Numbered from the stretch's first letter, positions 11,620-23,500 are shown. The stretch: DNA of 64,000 bases from Gonioctena quinquepunctata (GCA_018342105.1 JAFIRS010004504.1:20789-84788); one strand, 5' to 3'. Notes: generated from the letters alone by a model not told the origin. Made by a program: numbers and translations.

Positions 11620-13184
11620 GTGAGACTGTTACAAATAAAAAATAGCGAGACACACATAATATTAAAACATACTTAAAATGCAATTCTTATATAAATATAT
11701 TGATATTGTTATGATTATGTTCAATTATGATTGTATTGTATTTTATTTGTTATGTATGATCATAATTATTATTTTTTATTATTTATTTTTTTCTCTTTTT
11801 TATGTGCTTTTCAAATACTCATCACAACAATAAACCCCGGCTATGATATTCTTACTCTTTTTCAATATACCATTTACCTTTCTTTTATTACTGAGCTCAG
11901 TCGGTACGCCTATGGAGACATGATCATCTCTAACTCAGGAGGATTGCAGTTGCGCCATCTAGTTGTTTTTCTTTGAAGTCAATATACTGTTTTATGGAAA
12001 TATAGCTTGTAATATGATCAAAAGATGAATAATGAGTCCAGAAAATAATCAAATGAGTGTTCTTTTATTCAATAGAATCCTTAAATTACCTATGCCTACG
12101 ATATCTACTTTATTTGGATATAATATTCAGCCAATGAAATTGAAAATGTCAAATAAGTTGCTCATGCGCAATCAATGAACTTGCAAATAAATGTTTGTAT
12201 GTTATACTAAGATTATGAGAATAAATAAGAAATAAAGTTCAATACGGTGAATAGGTATTATCAAATGAACCGTAAAAAGTGTCTGCCCCGAATACTCTCA
12301 CTTTATTTAGTTTTGTTGAAAAAAGTACCTGATGTTCGTTCCGCTGGTGCACGCGAATCCTGGCTGTGTTGTGTGGCTATTGGAACTGGATGCTTCGCTA
12401 ACGTTGGGCCCCCTTGATGTTGGTTACGTCATGCATAGGAAATCTCATGTGATTTGGAGGTAAGTGGTTTTCTCGGTCGATTCCAAGCCTGGTGGTTTCT
12501 TGATTTGGTTTGACTTGTTCAATAACAGATATACTTATGTTGTTATTTTATTTTCGTTGATTTTTTGTGATCAAATTTTCATCACGCCTTCTCCAAAATT
12601 TGTTTTTTTCGACCTCTATATTTTCCTTTTTCCGTAGCAACCATCACTTTTTGTTTTTAGGCACTAATTTTTCAGTTTTTACACTCTTTTTAAAACACCT
12701 TTTCTTATTTTATATATAGCTTATATTTCTATACATAATATTATTTATGCAGAGTTGTTAAAAATTCTTACCTAACAATTTTCTGTTGTCAAACTTCATA
12801 TTTATTTGATTTCCCATGAAAAATAGTTTGATATGTCCCTGTCATGTTTCCTTGTGATTCAAGATTAGCATACAGGATGTTCTAGCTTGTATATTATTTT
12901 TGGCTACTTGAATTCTAAGATTTTATTTGTAATTTTTAATTTGTATACTTTTACAGATTGTGTAAATGAAATAGATTGTTGGAAACATACTGATGATAAT
13001 AGAAAAGCTCCACTGCTAAACTCTTGGATCATCTGCTTTGACTATAAGGTGGCCAAAGATTTCAGAAATTCCAAGTACACAGAAAAATTGTAAAAATAAT
13101 CATAGCAGGTATCCATATGCGATGTATGAATATCATTATATCAAATTTCTATTCTTTTTATCTTTAACCTATATTTCATATCAT

Positions 13185-13230
<46 letters not shown>

Positions 13231-13260
13231 TTTCCTTTCTTGGACATAAGGTTCATTTAA
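11620..13260. other. Intergenic; no gene recognised
   Basis: A moderately GC-rich patch at 12,280-12,480 is unique in the window. At 12,950-13,093 a frame follows a TTTTACAG acceptor-like site and encodes CVNEIDCWKHTDDNRK onward to a stop. It might be a stray exon, but I recognise no family and see no partner exon. Contains (TA)n at 13,188-13,226. Confidence 0.35.
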
Positions 13261-13299
13261 AAAGCAGAGGTTGTTATTTCATGTTATTTATTAATTAAT

Positions 13300-13345
13300 T
13301 CCAGACGTTTCAGCCAGGGTTTCGGCCTTTCTCAATGGGTCAGAC
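13300..13345 (-). other. Penelope-type tail motif (GAGAAAGGCCGAAACC)
   Basis: On the minus strand the sequence reads CCATTGAGAAAGGCCGAAAC then CCTGGCTGAAACGTCTGG. Such repeated 'GAAAC' blocks are familiar from the untranslated ends of Penelope-like elements. No coding part is attached. Confidence 0.35.
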
Positions 13346-13438
13346 TAAAATATAAGCAAAAACAGTTTGTCAACGATTAAAATGAAAAGTTTAAAATCTA
13401 GATCAACTTACCATCGGCACAACCATCATGTTAAAATA

Positions 13439-13745
13439 CAATTAATGAAACTATTTACAATACAGGCACACACAGATTTGCAACTGAGTGAAAGACTACC
13501 ACATATCTTAAATGTTTAGATTGCTTTGCAGGTTATGTTTATTTGAATCGAGAGTTTACAACCAATTGCAAATCTAAAACGGTAAAATATTAGTGATTTT
13601 ACCGTTTTATATTTGCAGTTGGTTGTAAACTCTTGATTCAAATAAACATAACCTGCAAAGCAATCAAAACATTTAAGAGATGTGGTAGTCTTTCACTCAG
13701 TTGTAAATCTGTGTGTGCCTGTATTGTAAATAGTTTCATTAATTG
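13439..13745. mobile_element. 307-bp near-perfect palindrome (fold-back MITE)
   Basis: The left arm starts CAATTAATGAAACTATTTAC and the right arm ends with its complement, GTAAATAGTTTCATTAATTG. The axis lies near 13,593 in AAAACGGTAAAATATTAGTG. The arms differ at only a few sites, so the insertion is fairly young. Non-coding. Confidence 0.85.
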
Positions 13746-13759
13746 TAACCTAACCTGTT

Positions 13760-15530
13760 TGAATGTAACCTTATCAACAGGAACTATGCGGTTTCACGAA
13801 TGATGACATATTCGTACTTTCATTATTAGATTAGATTATCAGCTCATAATAAAACAATGACCAATTTACAATACAAAGATTCGGTGAGTCAGCAGCACTT
13901 TCACCAAAAGTTAGCAAAGACAACTGATAACAACCACCCCACGCTTTTTTTATTTTTTACATTAAAGTTGATTTTTTAGTGGTGAACATATTATGCAATG
14001 CTCTATATATTTTTAAATGCTTTGTGGATTATCATGCAATGGAATATATAAACAACGAAAGATTTTAGATTATTTAAAAAAACTCATACTTACGAAACCA
14101 GATGTAAACATGACTTTGCTTAACCACTGCACAAAAACACTCTATGAAAAGAACTCACTATAAGGTGATGAAATTCTACAATAAACTTACACATGAAGTG
14201 AAGGCATTGAAGGTACTGCTTCCTTCCTGAAATCTTGCAAGAAATGTGTATGTCTCCTTCTTCAAAACTATAACAGGTGACCCTTAACCTGCTTCTGTAC
14301 ACATTGTTTTATTGATGTATGTTATCGATTTATTTCTATAGATGTATTTTCTTATGTCACATAATGGAACGTATTACCTTTTTAGTTATTGTTGTACTTT
14401 CAAACTCCTTATATGCACATTGTTTTTGTTATTAAAGAATTAAAAAAAAAACTGTTTTACGTTTGTAACCAAGATTAACATACCTAAAACAAACATAAAA
14501 AATGGGTATTTTTGCAAAAACGCAATGACATTTGGAACAAACACTACGTCTCCGAACTTCTAGGAAAAAATTTAAAAAATCTGTAAATTGCAAGTGTGAC
14601 TCGAACAACAAAAGTTTCGTACCATCAAGTAGTATATCATGAACACCCCAAAAATTAAGACCTGGAATCATTTTTCCTGTAAACCTCGGATAGACTTCTA
14701 GTTCTAGGTTTAGTAGTATCGAAGATAAATGTGAGGAACATAATTTTGACTTACATCTATGGCATTATAAAACATTGACAGAATTCTCATAACTAACATT
14801 TCAATCGATATCCCATTTATTGGGGAAAACTCACCTCTCTAATATTTTCAAATAAATGTCAGACTATCAGGAAATATGTAGAAGAATAATCCAGTCCAGA
14901 TTTAAATTTTCTATATCCAATTTATGGTGAATTTGATGGAGATAATTCTGAAAATAATGTTAATGCTTTAAAAATTGATGGAAGCTTTTAATAAATCACA
15001 AAAAAAAATTGTTACGTTTTTTTACCGTTCACATTTTTCAGGATATGGAAATTTAAAGTTACAGACGGATTTTTCATTCACCATTTTTTTTTCGAAATAT
15101 CCATTGTATCACAAAGTAGAGTGTAACATAATGTTTTAATAGTACTCGAATCATACCCCCCCCAATACGTGGTATGGCCTTGAAGAGGAATAGTATATAT
15201 TTCGGATCATCAGACAAAAAGACTGAAGATTAGCATTTTGAAAATATAATACATCCAAGTCAAGATTGATTCAATCAAAAATTGAAAACTCATCGAACAT
15301 GGGTATGTTTTCACTTACATGGGATATGAAAGTTGAAAATTGAAAAGTTGAACCGATAAAAGCCATTCATGTTAATGTATTCACCCTACTCAATTTTCAA
15401 CTTTCATAAACCGTATGAGTAACGAAATTTTTTGCTATTTTGGATGAATTTTCTACTCAGAATAATTCAATATTTACCTCGATGTGATCTTCTCAGAATG
15501 AAACTCCCCGATATTTTTAGCTGATGATAG
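13760..15530. other. Intergenic, nothing firm
   Basis: No coding region, repeat array or RNA gene could be supported. Minus-strand frames of 60-80 codons at 14,120-14,302 and 14,432-14,671 show no family signature. Confidence 0.4.
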
Positions 15531-15537
15531 ACCTATA

Positions 15538-17470
15538 CAGTGCTTCTCAAAAGTCCACTCCCCCCCGCTCTTATTTTTGGAACGATTATACATAAACAAG
15601 TGAAATTTGGAAACTGAATATTGAAGGTTGTAAACTTCCCTACTAGTGATGATAGATGACGAAATCGTCAAAGATGACGTCACAAGGTCAAATGGAACCC
15701 TACGGCAAGCGACACCTCTTTTAAAAGGTATCGAAAAAACCTATTCAATGGTACTAATTTTGTTTGTTTTTATGGCAGTTTTAATGGCTCATTAGTAAAC
15801 ATTAAAATTTAAATTCCATTCACTATGATATTAATTACAGATTTAAGAATCAGTATCTACTTAAAGAAATTGCTCGAAGTGACCTGCATTTACTTCCTGA
15901 GTGAAATATTCTATTTTTAAACTCTTCTCGTACTTTTGCAAATGTGTCTGCGGAAACAGCCTCACATTCTGCAACAATACGTTGTTTGAAAACGTCAATA
16001 TTGTCAGGTTCAGTGGCGTAAATCTTTAATTCAAGGTACCCCCACAGAAAAAAAATCCAAAGGTGTGAGGTCCGGTGATCGAGCTGGTCATTCCGTTGAA
16101 CCTTGTCGTCCAATCCATCTACCACGATACTCCTCATCCAAATACCGTCTTACTGCACCGTAATAGTATGGAGGAGCACCATCCTGTTGGAATGTTATTT
16201 CCAAATTGCCGAATTCATCTTGATTATCTTCCAAAATTTCAAGGATTAACGGTTCTATTGCGTTTTGCAACAGCTCCAGATAAACCTCACCAGTTAAATT
16301 AGTATTTAAAAAAAGAGGCCCAACGATGTGGTTTCCCAGGATACCTGCCCAAACATTCACCTTCTGGGGAAATTGGGTATGTTTTACACGAAACAGGTGA
16401 GGATTTGCGTCACTCCAATACCTCACATTCTGTGTATTTACATTTCCATTTAGATAGAAAGTACTTTCGTCACTAAAACAAATTGTTTTGACATAATCTG
16501 GCTGTTGGTTAATTTTAGTTTCCATATTTTCACATAATTCTAGTCTTCGGTCTGGGTCGTCGTCTGAGAGTTGATGAACCATTTTCAATTTGCATGGATG
16601 AAATTTGGTTTTTTTTCAACACCCTGTGTACTGTGTTTCGACTGACTTCACAGGTAGATGCAACGTGAGTTGTTGAAGAAGTAGGATTGACTATTACTTC
16701 TGCCAGTATATCAATTTTTTTCTCATCAGAAATTTGTGGTCTGCCAGATCGTTTCGCATCATTAATACTACCCGTTGTTTCAAACTTACGAAGAAGCTCC
16801 CTTGAATAAGTCCTCGAAACGGGGCGATCGGGAAACCTCTCATTAAAAATGCGTTCTGCTACATGAATATTTTGTCCAGTTTCACCAAGAATTAGGATCG
16901 CTGCTATTTTATCACCTAAAGCACGTACCATTTCGCTTCTCGAAGCACTTAAACGTTCGGCTCACAACAGTTAAACAAATTATTAAAAGGTACAAAAATA
17001 TTAAAAGTACCAAAAGCTGCTAAAACAGTTAAACGTTCGATCAACAATACACAAATTATTAAATGTACAAAAACTTGGACAATTACAAAAACGTCGAATT
17101 AGGGAGACTAACAAAATCGTCAGCTTATTTGACAACTACCTATCCAGAGGCGAAGCTTGAATTTTGAATTTTAGTATTAACTGATTTAATTCATCACAGC
17201 TTTGCGTTTTTTAAAAGCGAGTTGCCAAAACTGCCATAAGCACAAACAAAATTAGTATCATTGAATAGGTTTTTTCGATACCTTTTTAAAGAGGTGTCGC
17301 TTGCCGTAGGGTTCCATTTGAAATTATTGGTCACAATGGCCTTGTGACGTCATCTATGACGATTTCGTTGGGAAGTTTACAACCTTTATTATTCAGTTTT
17401 CAAATTTCACTTGTTTATGTATAATCGTTCCAAAAATAAGAGGGGGGGAGGGGCCTTTGGAGAAGCACTG
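15538..17470 (-). mobile_element. Tc1/mariner-type DNA transposon, complete but inactivated
   Basis: The termini are CAGTGCTTCTC and GAGAAGCACTG, each flanked by TA (15,536-15,537 and 17,471-17,472), the target duplication of this superfamily. The terminal inverted repeats are unusually long: about 250 bp (15,538-15,788 versus ~17,226-17,470), similar but not identical, with the left one having a small insertion near TAGTGATGATAGATGACG. The body, 1,933 bp in all, encodes one transposase on the minus strand (see the next entry). Ends and target site are intact, so a related active enzyme could in principle have moved it. That last point is inference. Confidence 0.9.
15850..16931 (-). pseudogene. 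Transposase of the Tc1/mariner element, broken by two frameshifts
   Basis: Three overlapping minus-strand frames together give one transposase that would cut the element's ends and rejoin them at TA. The ATG at 16,931 opens a DNA-binding helix-turn-helix part (VARIOUS residues such as RIFNERFPDRPVSRTYSREL, then CEVSRNTVHRVLK) up to ~16,600. After a frameshift near 16,590 the middle frame (to 16,088) has two catalytic-type acidic blocks, FSDESTFYLNGNV and ITFQQDGAPPYYYGAVR. A second frameshift near 16,110 leads to the last block, HLWIFFLWGYLE, where the family usually has SPDLTPLDFFLWG; the final acidic residue falls in the damaged stretch. The last frame stops at ~15,850. The layout is that of the insect transposases that combine a DUF4817-like N-terminus with a DDE domain (family name from memory). 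Confidence 0.85.
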
Positions 17471-17479
17471 TATAGTCCA

Positions 17480-18145
17480 AAACATCTACCATCCCTATTT
17501 GAGAGGATTGAACATTTTGGAGTATGAGTTCGTGTTTTCTTTGAATATTTTTTTAAAAATGTTTCACCACTCAATTCAACTCTTAAAGTGCCACTAAAAA
17601 TGAATCCTTATGGATTTCTTTGAGAGATTAATTTAATACGCAGCAACTTTTTCAGTCGACAATATAAATGAGTGAGAAGTCATTAGATAATTGAAAATTA
17701 TTCACCCCTCAGTTCGAAAAACTCATATATTTCCAAAACTCACTTGATAACCTCGATTCTGTATGCTCACTCAGTATCTCGAAATAAGTTTCACAATTTA
17801 TATCCCCAATACCGTGTAAATTTTGAAACCAAATAATTCAGAATTTAAAACACTAGTAATACTGAGTCGGGAATATTTACAAAATTTTACAAAAATGAAG
17901 ATATTCATGATTATCGTGGGACGTGTGGGATGATGTCAAGATTATTCCTCTAACCTCGATGATTTTTCTCAATAGTTTGATTTAATAAGGACGACAGCAG
18001 TGAATTTAAGCAAGCAAAAGTGGACCATTACACTTGATTATTCCTTTCATAACTAAATTATAGTACGAAATCTGTATATGTCAGGCATATCAGACTATAA
18101 CATGACATTGAGATGAAAAGAGCTCTCTTTATTCCATGATTTTCA
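17480..18145. other. Intergenic, nothing recognised
   Basis: Unique AT-rich sequence between two mobile elements, with no feature I can support. Confidence 0.5.
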
Positions 18146-18147
18146 GG

Positions 18148-19850
18148 TATACAGAGTGGCCACTTTTTTAATGGGATTGTATTGGTAACTTTTAAACCAT
18201 AAGAGTTAGAAGGTCGGTCAAATGGAGAAAAAGTTGCATTCATAGAAGCATTGTCAAGCAGTTCAAACAAATCGAGATTGTCAGGGCCGGTTATTGAGAT
18301 ATCATAAGAAAAGTAAATTCTGTCATTTTGATTTTTCTTTTTTTCCCACTTTATTTCGAATATTATCACGGGTGTTTTTTATTCGACAGTGAATTATCCT
18401 CAATTTGACATAATCAGATTTTGTATCCAACGTTTCGTACGCTCTGGGCCACCCTCAACCTCATTTTTTTCAATACGGGCCTGCATATTTTATGACACTT
18501 TTCGAAATAACTTTCAACGCTGAATTCAACGATATATCATACAATGTCATTCAAAGTTGATTTTCAGGTGATTTTGACCCTTATCCAAATTTATTTGGGT
18601 CGGATCTGTATTACATTTAGGTACCTTTAGTTTAATTAACAACATGCAATACATTTCGATAAGAAAATCAACTTACTCATCTTCAACTGAATGGAACGTA
18701 ACAGAATCAAAGCAAGAAACAAGTAATAATTATTTACAAATTTCAATAATAATTAAACGAAACTATCATTTAATGAAAGAAAAATCAAATGATTATTCGA
18801 AAGTAAATGATGAACATTAATGAAGTATGAAGAAAAAAAATCGAGAACTGTGGCCAGTGAATGCAATTTATCAAAAACTCCTGTTAATAAAATAGTCAAG
18901 AGACGCGAATACAATGATTTTAAATTTGAATACCAAGCCTTGCAAAAATTATATCGTAATGATCTCAAAATAAAGTTCGATTCTGTAATTTGTTTCAACG
19001 GAACAAATGACAAATCCAACAATAATGATTCCTCGCGAGAAGATTGAGAATGTATTGGAAGGTATTCAAGGAGACGAAATAAGCAAATGTATAAGAAGTA
19101 TGGGTTCCAGAACCGCAAAGTGCATTTTACAAAATGGTGGACATTTCGAATACTTACTTCATTAATGTTCATCATTTACTTTCGAATAATCATTTGATTT
19201 TTCTTTCATTAAATGATAGTTTCGTTTAATTATTATGAATTAGGTTTTTCACCTCTTGAAATTTGTAAATAATTATTACTTGTTTCTTGCTTTGATTCTG
19301 TTACGTTCCATTCAGTTGAAGATTAGTAAGTTGATTTTCTTATCGAAATGTATTGCATGTTGTTAATTAAACTAAAGGTACCTAAATGTAATACAGATCC
19401 GACCCAAAGAAATTTGGATAAGGGTCAAAATAACCTGAAAATCAACTTTGAATGACATTGTATGATATATCGTTGAATTTAGCGTTGAAAGTTATTTCGA
19501 AAAGTGTCATAAAATACGCAGGTTTATTGAAAAAAAATAGGTTAGGGTGGCCCAGAGCGTACGAAACGTTGGATACAAAATCTGATTATGTCAAAATGAG
19601 GATAATTTACTGTCGAATGAAAAACTCCTGTGACATTTTTTGATAATATTCGAAATAAAGTGGAAAAAAAAATGACAGAATTTACTTTTCTTATGATATC
19701 TCAATAACCGGCCCTGATAATCTCGATTTGTTTGAAGTGCTTGACAATGCTTCTATGAATGCAACTTTTTCTCCATTTGGCCGACCTTCTAACTCTTATG
19801 GTTTAAAAGTTACCAATACAATCCCATTAAAAAAGTGGCCACTCTGTATA
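18148..19850. mobile_element. Fold-back element: 1.70-kb palindrome with ~680-bp arms
   Basis: The left arm (18,150-18,826) is repeated in reverse complement at 19,155-19,848. The outer ends read TACAGAGTGGCCACTTTTTT and its complement, with TA on both flanks (18,148-18,149 and 19,849-19,850), consistent with a TA target duplication. The right arm carries an extra ~21 bp (AATTAGGTTTTTCACC region near 19,237). The ~330-bp spacer has a 60-75-codon frame starting near 18,820 with no recognised domain. Non-autonomous. Confidence 0.85.
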
Positions 19851-20640
19851 TTCAATTATCTAACACAATATTCACTAAGGTAATCAAGCCAGTGGAATAA
19901 TATATTGAGATTAATAGTTTTATGAAAAGATAATAAAATGATTCATTGAAACACTCACTCCTCATAACTGCTGGGGACCCCTCTTCTCGGATGCGAGGTA
20001 ACCATCATCAGCCATCAGCCCTTCAAATACCCGCCGAAATCCAGTAAGGACACCCACCTATTCACGCCGTCATATAAAAACGCTCCAGCACAGCCCTAGG
20101 GCCCTTGAAAAGGGACCTTCGGCCAGTACCAACGGCAGCCTTGTCCAACTAATCCAAGGAATCCGAAAATTCCAAGTACTAGAAGTCTTTATTGCTCAGG
20201 AGAGATTTCATATGACCTCACACACTCAAAGGGTTACTACATGTTTCCTTGGTTTTCGATGATTTGAAACCAAAATAACTGGGATAATTAATTTTGAAAA
20301 ATGTTACTTTCTCCAATGATTATAAGGAAAACAATAAAAAATATCAAGTTGCAATAAAATAGACTAACTAAAAAATTGAACTGTGGAAATTGTCTCCCAG
20401 AACGACATTTAATTTCTAGAATTCACTATTTTTTTTTCAGCAGACAATAATTTCTCAATATTCATGAATTTTTATGTATTTGCAAGATTCAAGGAGATCA
20501 ATTAGCAACCCTATGCGAACAATCAAATACTTACCTACAGTCATCAACGTACATTCCACTGAAAAAGATAATGTAGTTTAGTTTCAACTTTTTAAAGAAA
20601 TATATACATTCTTTAACCATTTGTTAGAACGGTTTGAAGT
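19850..20640. other. Intergenic; GC-rich patch at 19,970-20,180
   Basis: The patch (with CCCTTGAAAAGGGACCTTCG and CCAGTAAGGACACCCACC) is compositionally unlike its neighbours and appears once. It could be a transposon fragment; no frame supports a gene. Confidence 0.35.
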
Positions 20641-20649
20641 AGAACTACC

Positions 20650-20807
20650 TTGAAAAGGGAAACATTCTCAATTGAATGAAGCCGAAGCCACGCTGGACAT
20701 TGAACTACATCTGATAGATATTGTGAAAAGACCTTAACTCAAAAGAAAAAATTGGAAAGTGAAAATATTTCTATTTAATATTCAATTAAGAATGTTTCCC
20801 TTTTCAA
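20650..20807. mobile_element. 158-bp MITE, copy 2 of the TTGAAAAGGGAA family
   Basis: Ends TTGAAAAGGGAAACATTCTC and GAATGTTTCCCTTTTCAA match the 10,423-10,526 element; the interior is unrelated and longer. Confidence 0.75.
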
Positions 20808-21279
20808 ATTATATTATCTTGTGTAAAAAAATTATTTATATTTATCAGCAACAACGGTCACCAATAAATGCTTATCGGCAATGAATAATAATGACTAATA
20901 TCAGAACGATGGCAACACTTAAATAGAAATATATTGTTATAGTATATCCATTTAGTACGAAGGCGTAGAAGGGCCAACAACAAAATATTTTTCAAAAACA
21001 TTTGGAATTGCCACTTTGAATTGACAATTTTCACTTTGAAGTGACAATTGTCACTTTGAACTGACAATTGTCGCTTAAAAATGACAATTGTCAATTTGAA
21101 CTGACAATTGTCACTTTGAAGTGACAATTGTCACTTTGAACTGACAATTGCCACTTTGAAGTGACAATTGTCACTTCGAAGTGACAATCGTCACTTTGAA
21201 GTTTGTCTAACGTAAAAAGAACACTGAAATATTTGTAACACTCCCAAGACTATGGAATTCGATACTCAAGAAATTCAAT

Positions 21280-21660
21280 AATAGCATACTGTGACTCAGA
21301 TTTTGCAAGAAACTCCGAAGAAAGAAAAAGCACGACTGGATATGTTGTGATGTTTTGCAAAGGACCTGATGCTGGTCTTCCAGGAAACAACTGATTGTGG
21401 CACTAAAGAGTTAATTTATTCAAAATCACCCATTGACGAGCGTACAAATCGAAATGTGACCATCAAGCTGAATATCGACAATCAAAGCTCCATGAAGTTA
21501 ATACGAAATGAGCAGTTTAATCAAAGGAGCAAACATATTGATGTTCGCTATCATTTTATCAATGGATGATCAAGTGGCAGACATTTTCACAAAACCCCTT
21601 GCATATTGCAAGTTCGAGAAACAACAATTCTTTAGTTTCCAAGATTCGATTCATTTAGTA
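21280..21660 (+). pseudogene. Ty1/copia polyprotein C-terminus (RNase H region), frameshifted
   Basis: At 21,283-21,372 the translation contains AYCDSDFARNSEERKSTTGY, the copia RNase H block (usually 'GYCDADWAGD..DRKSTTG'). Then 21,450-21,565 gives NQSSMKLIRNEQFNQRSKHI followed by DVRYHFI. A frameshift near 21,567 leads to DQVADIFTKPLAYCKFEK, the family's last motif. At least two frame changes break the gene. The order and spacing match copia; reverse transcriptase, integrase and gag are absent. Confidence 0.85.
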
Positions 21661-21670
21661 ATTTATTATT

Positions 21671-22010
21671 AGGAGAAGGTGTTGAGAATAAAAATAATTA
21701 GAACCCCTATGCGAAACATATTGCATATTTTATTAAAGTTCGTTGTTATAGATATATAATGAAAAAGAGTAGAGTATTATTTCATATTGTATTGTTTCAA
21801 GATGGAAAATAAAGAGTTTTCTAAAAAGAAACTTTCGTAATAAGTTAAAATCCCATTCGTTTCAATATAAATCTCATTACAGCAGTATAGTAGTATACGC
21901 GTGAATTGTCTGAAAAACAATATTCTTGCATTGCAGTTGGCATCTAGATCTTATCATAGCAGAATACGCGTAAATTGACTGAAAAAAATATTATTGCATT
22001 GCAGTTGGCA
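21671..22010 (+). repeat. Polypurine tract and 3' LTR remnant of the copia element
   Basis: AGGAGAAGG (21,671-21,679) is a standard polypurine tract and is directly followed by TGTTGAGAATA, a usual copia LTR start. The LTR's right edge is unclear because its last ~55 bp (ATACGCG...TTGCATTGCAGTTGG) is present twice in tandem, ending near 21,940 and 22,008. Confidence 0.65.
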
Positions 22011-22398
22011 ATAAATGTCCTTGTTTGCCAACAATTGCCACTTTGAAGTGACAATTGTCACTTCGAAGTGACAATTGTCACTTCGAAGTGACAATTGTCA
22101 GTTCAAAGTGACAATTGTCACTTCAAAGTGACAATTGTCAGTTCAAAGTGACAATTGTCAGATCAAAGTGACAATTGTCAGTTCAAAGTGACAATTCTCA
22201 CTCAAAGTGACAATTGTCAGTTCAAAGTGGCAATTCCAAATATTTTTGAAAAATATTTTGTTGTTGGCCATTCTACGCCTGCGTAATTTAGGGTGTTTTT
22301 TTACGACTATTTTTTCGCACCCAACCGAAAATGTTCGAAATGTAAAAAAAAAAACCTGAAAATTTGAACCCTTTTTCCTAACTTCGCCGCAGATTGGC

Positions 22399-22500
22399 TA
22401 GAGATCCAGAGGACGCAGGTTCGAATCCTGCTCGAAGATGGTTTTTTCTATAATTTAAAAATATGTCTAAAATTCCACCATTTTCCTTCTCTCATATTTG
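22399..22500 (+). repeat. tRNA-derived repeat (SINE-like), copy 1, 3' half only
   Basis: GGTTCGAATCC at 22,418-22,428 is a perfect tRNA B-box/T-loop, with CGCAG/CTGCT stems and a CTCGAAG acceptor-like end as in tRNA-Tyr. The 5' half is degraded. It is followed by a tail, TTTTTTCTATAATTTAAAAA, shared with copy 2. Confidence 0.55.
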
Positions 22501-22747
22501 TCACAGACGCAATTTTAATTCGTAATTATATATTTGGCAAAAAATCTTATGTATGCAGTGGTCAGAAATCAGCACCTGACCTTTGACTGAAGCCGTCAAT
22601 CCACGGTGAAGTTGGGAAAAAGGTAAAATTGGTCTTGATGGCCATTGATAAGTTCTTGATATCCATTCCACCTTCGTAACGCACCCCAACAACTAACATT
22701 AGTTTCTAGGAAAAAGCGGTATCTTGAATTGCAGACGGAGCCTTGTG

Positions 22748-22870
22748 TCTTTGATAGCTCAGTTGGTAGAGCGTATCACTAGAGAATTAGAGGATGCAGG
22801 TTCAAATCCTGCTCGATGTTTTTTTTTTCTATAATTTAAAAATTTGTCTGAAATGCCACAATTTCCCTAC
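22748..22870 (+). repeat. tRNA-Tyr-like sequence plus shared tail (SINE-like or tRNA pseudogene), copy 2
   Basis: TAGCTCAGTTGG (22,755-22,766, A box), a good D stem GCTC/GAGC, and GGTTCAAATCC (22,799-22,809, B box) give a tRNA shape resembling tRNA-Tyr (TCGATAGCTCAGTTGGTAG start). The acceptor stem is only partly paired and the anticodon arm does not fold, so it is not a working tRNA. The same tail as copy 1 follows (TTTTTTCTATAATTTAAAAA), ~381 bp downstream of the first. Two copies with one tail suggest a tRNA-headed SINE or a local duplication. Confidence 0.6.
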
Positions 22871-23099
22871 TCTCATAATAAAAAATATGCAAAATTTCAC
22901 TTTCACATTTTTCTTTCCTTTCACAGTGAGACATAAGTTGATATGTATCTCAATGTACAGCGTTGGCATAGTGCTTCGGAAGTAGATATTTTCATTCAGA
23001 TAATGCAAAAAATATCTTCAATTTCTCCACATTTTGACCCGACCAAAACTAATAACGTCAATATTCGGCATAACTTCATACATGAAGAAATTCCATGAT

Positions 23100-23500
23100 G
23101 AGTCATGTAATTCAAATGAATTCCTCGCTGCTCTGCCATCCAATAAAATCCGGCCACCCGTAAGGAACACTGTCATTCCTTGTACTACAAATATTCATTA
23201 GATTCACCCTAGCGCGAGGGGGTAGATTTTCGCATGCCACCCCGGAAAATGTCTGTAATGATTTATTCGTCTGGCAATAGTGATCCTTATGGGCACTTGG
23301 AGTACGTTAGCATTTCAGAGAATCGCGATCGCTTCGTGTCATTTTCGGACGGTTTGGCAAATTTTGTTTCCGCCTTTCGGTCGACCGCCCCCTTTTAATA
23401 AAAGCTACTAATGAAAGAGAGCACTCTTGATAATTAGATTGTTGTGTCGGTCTGGCGATCTATCAAGTTTTGTCAACCGAGAATCATTCAAGTTTTTTAT
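23100..23500. other. GC-richer non-coding block, candidate regulatory DNA
   Basis: It contains GCGATCGC, CGGTCGACCG and TTTTAATAAAAGC followed by a TAATTAG homeodomain-type core, and is neither repeated nor coding. It resembles the block at 1,030-1,480 in composition only. A regulatory role is inferred, not shown. Confidence 0.25.

Larger units (their letters stand above)
20950..22285. mobile_element. Fold-back element with minisatellite arms, invaded by a copia element
   Basis: Outer sequence AGGCGTAGAAGGGCCAACAA (20,961 on) is matched in reverse complement ending at about 22,280. Immediately inside each arm lies an array of a ~20-bp unit, TGACAATTGTCACTTTGAAG (about ten units at 21,005-21,200 and about eleven at 22,030-22,245). 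The unit itself contains the palindrome TGACAATTGTCA. Between the arrays is a decayed copia fragment (next entries). Arms and arrays mirror each other, so the whole is one fold-back element rather than two independent minisatellites. Confidence 0.8.

Noticed and set aside
12950..13093. Possible exon after TTTTACAG
   Set aside because: No partner exon or recognisable domain; noted only as intergenic content.
14432..14671. Minus-strand frame rich in F/L/C as a membrane protein
   Set aside because: Composition follows the AT bias; no start context, exons or family motif.
21005..21200. Regular ~20-bp repeats that could suggest a CRISPR array
   Set aside because: There are no spacers, the units are contiguous and palindromic, and the genome is eukaryotic.
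22748..22819. Functional tRNA gene
   Set aside because: A and B boxes are good but the acceptor pairs poorly and no anticodon stem forms.
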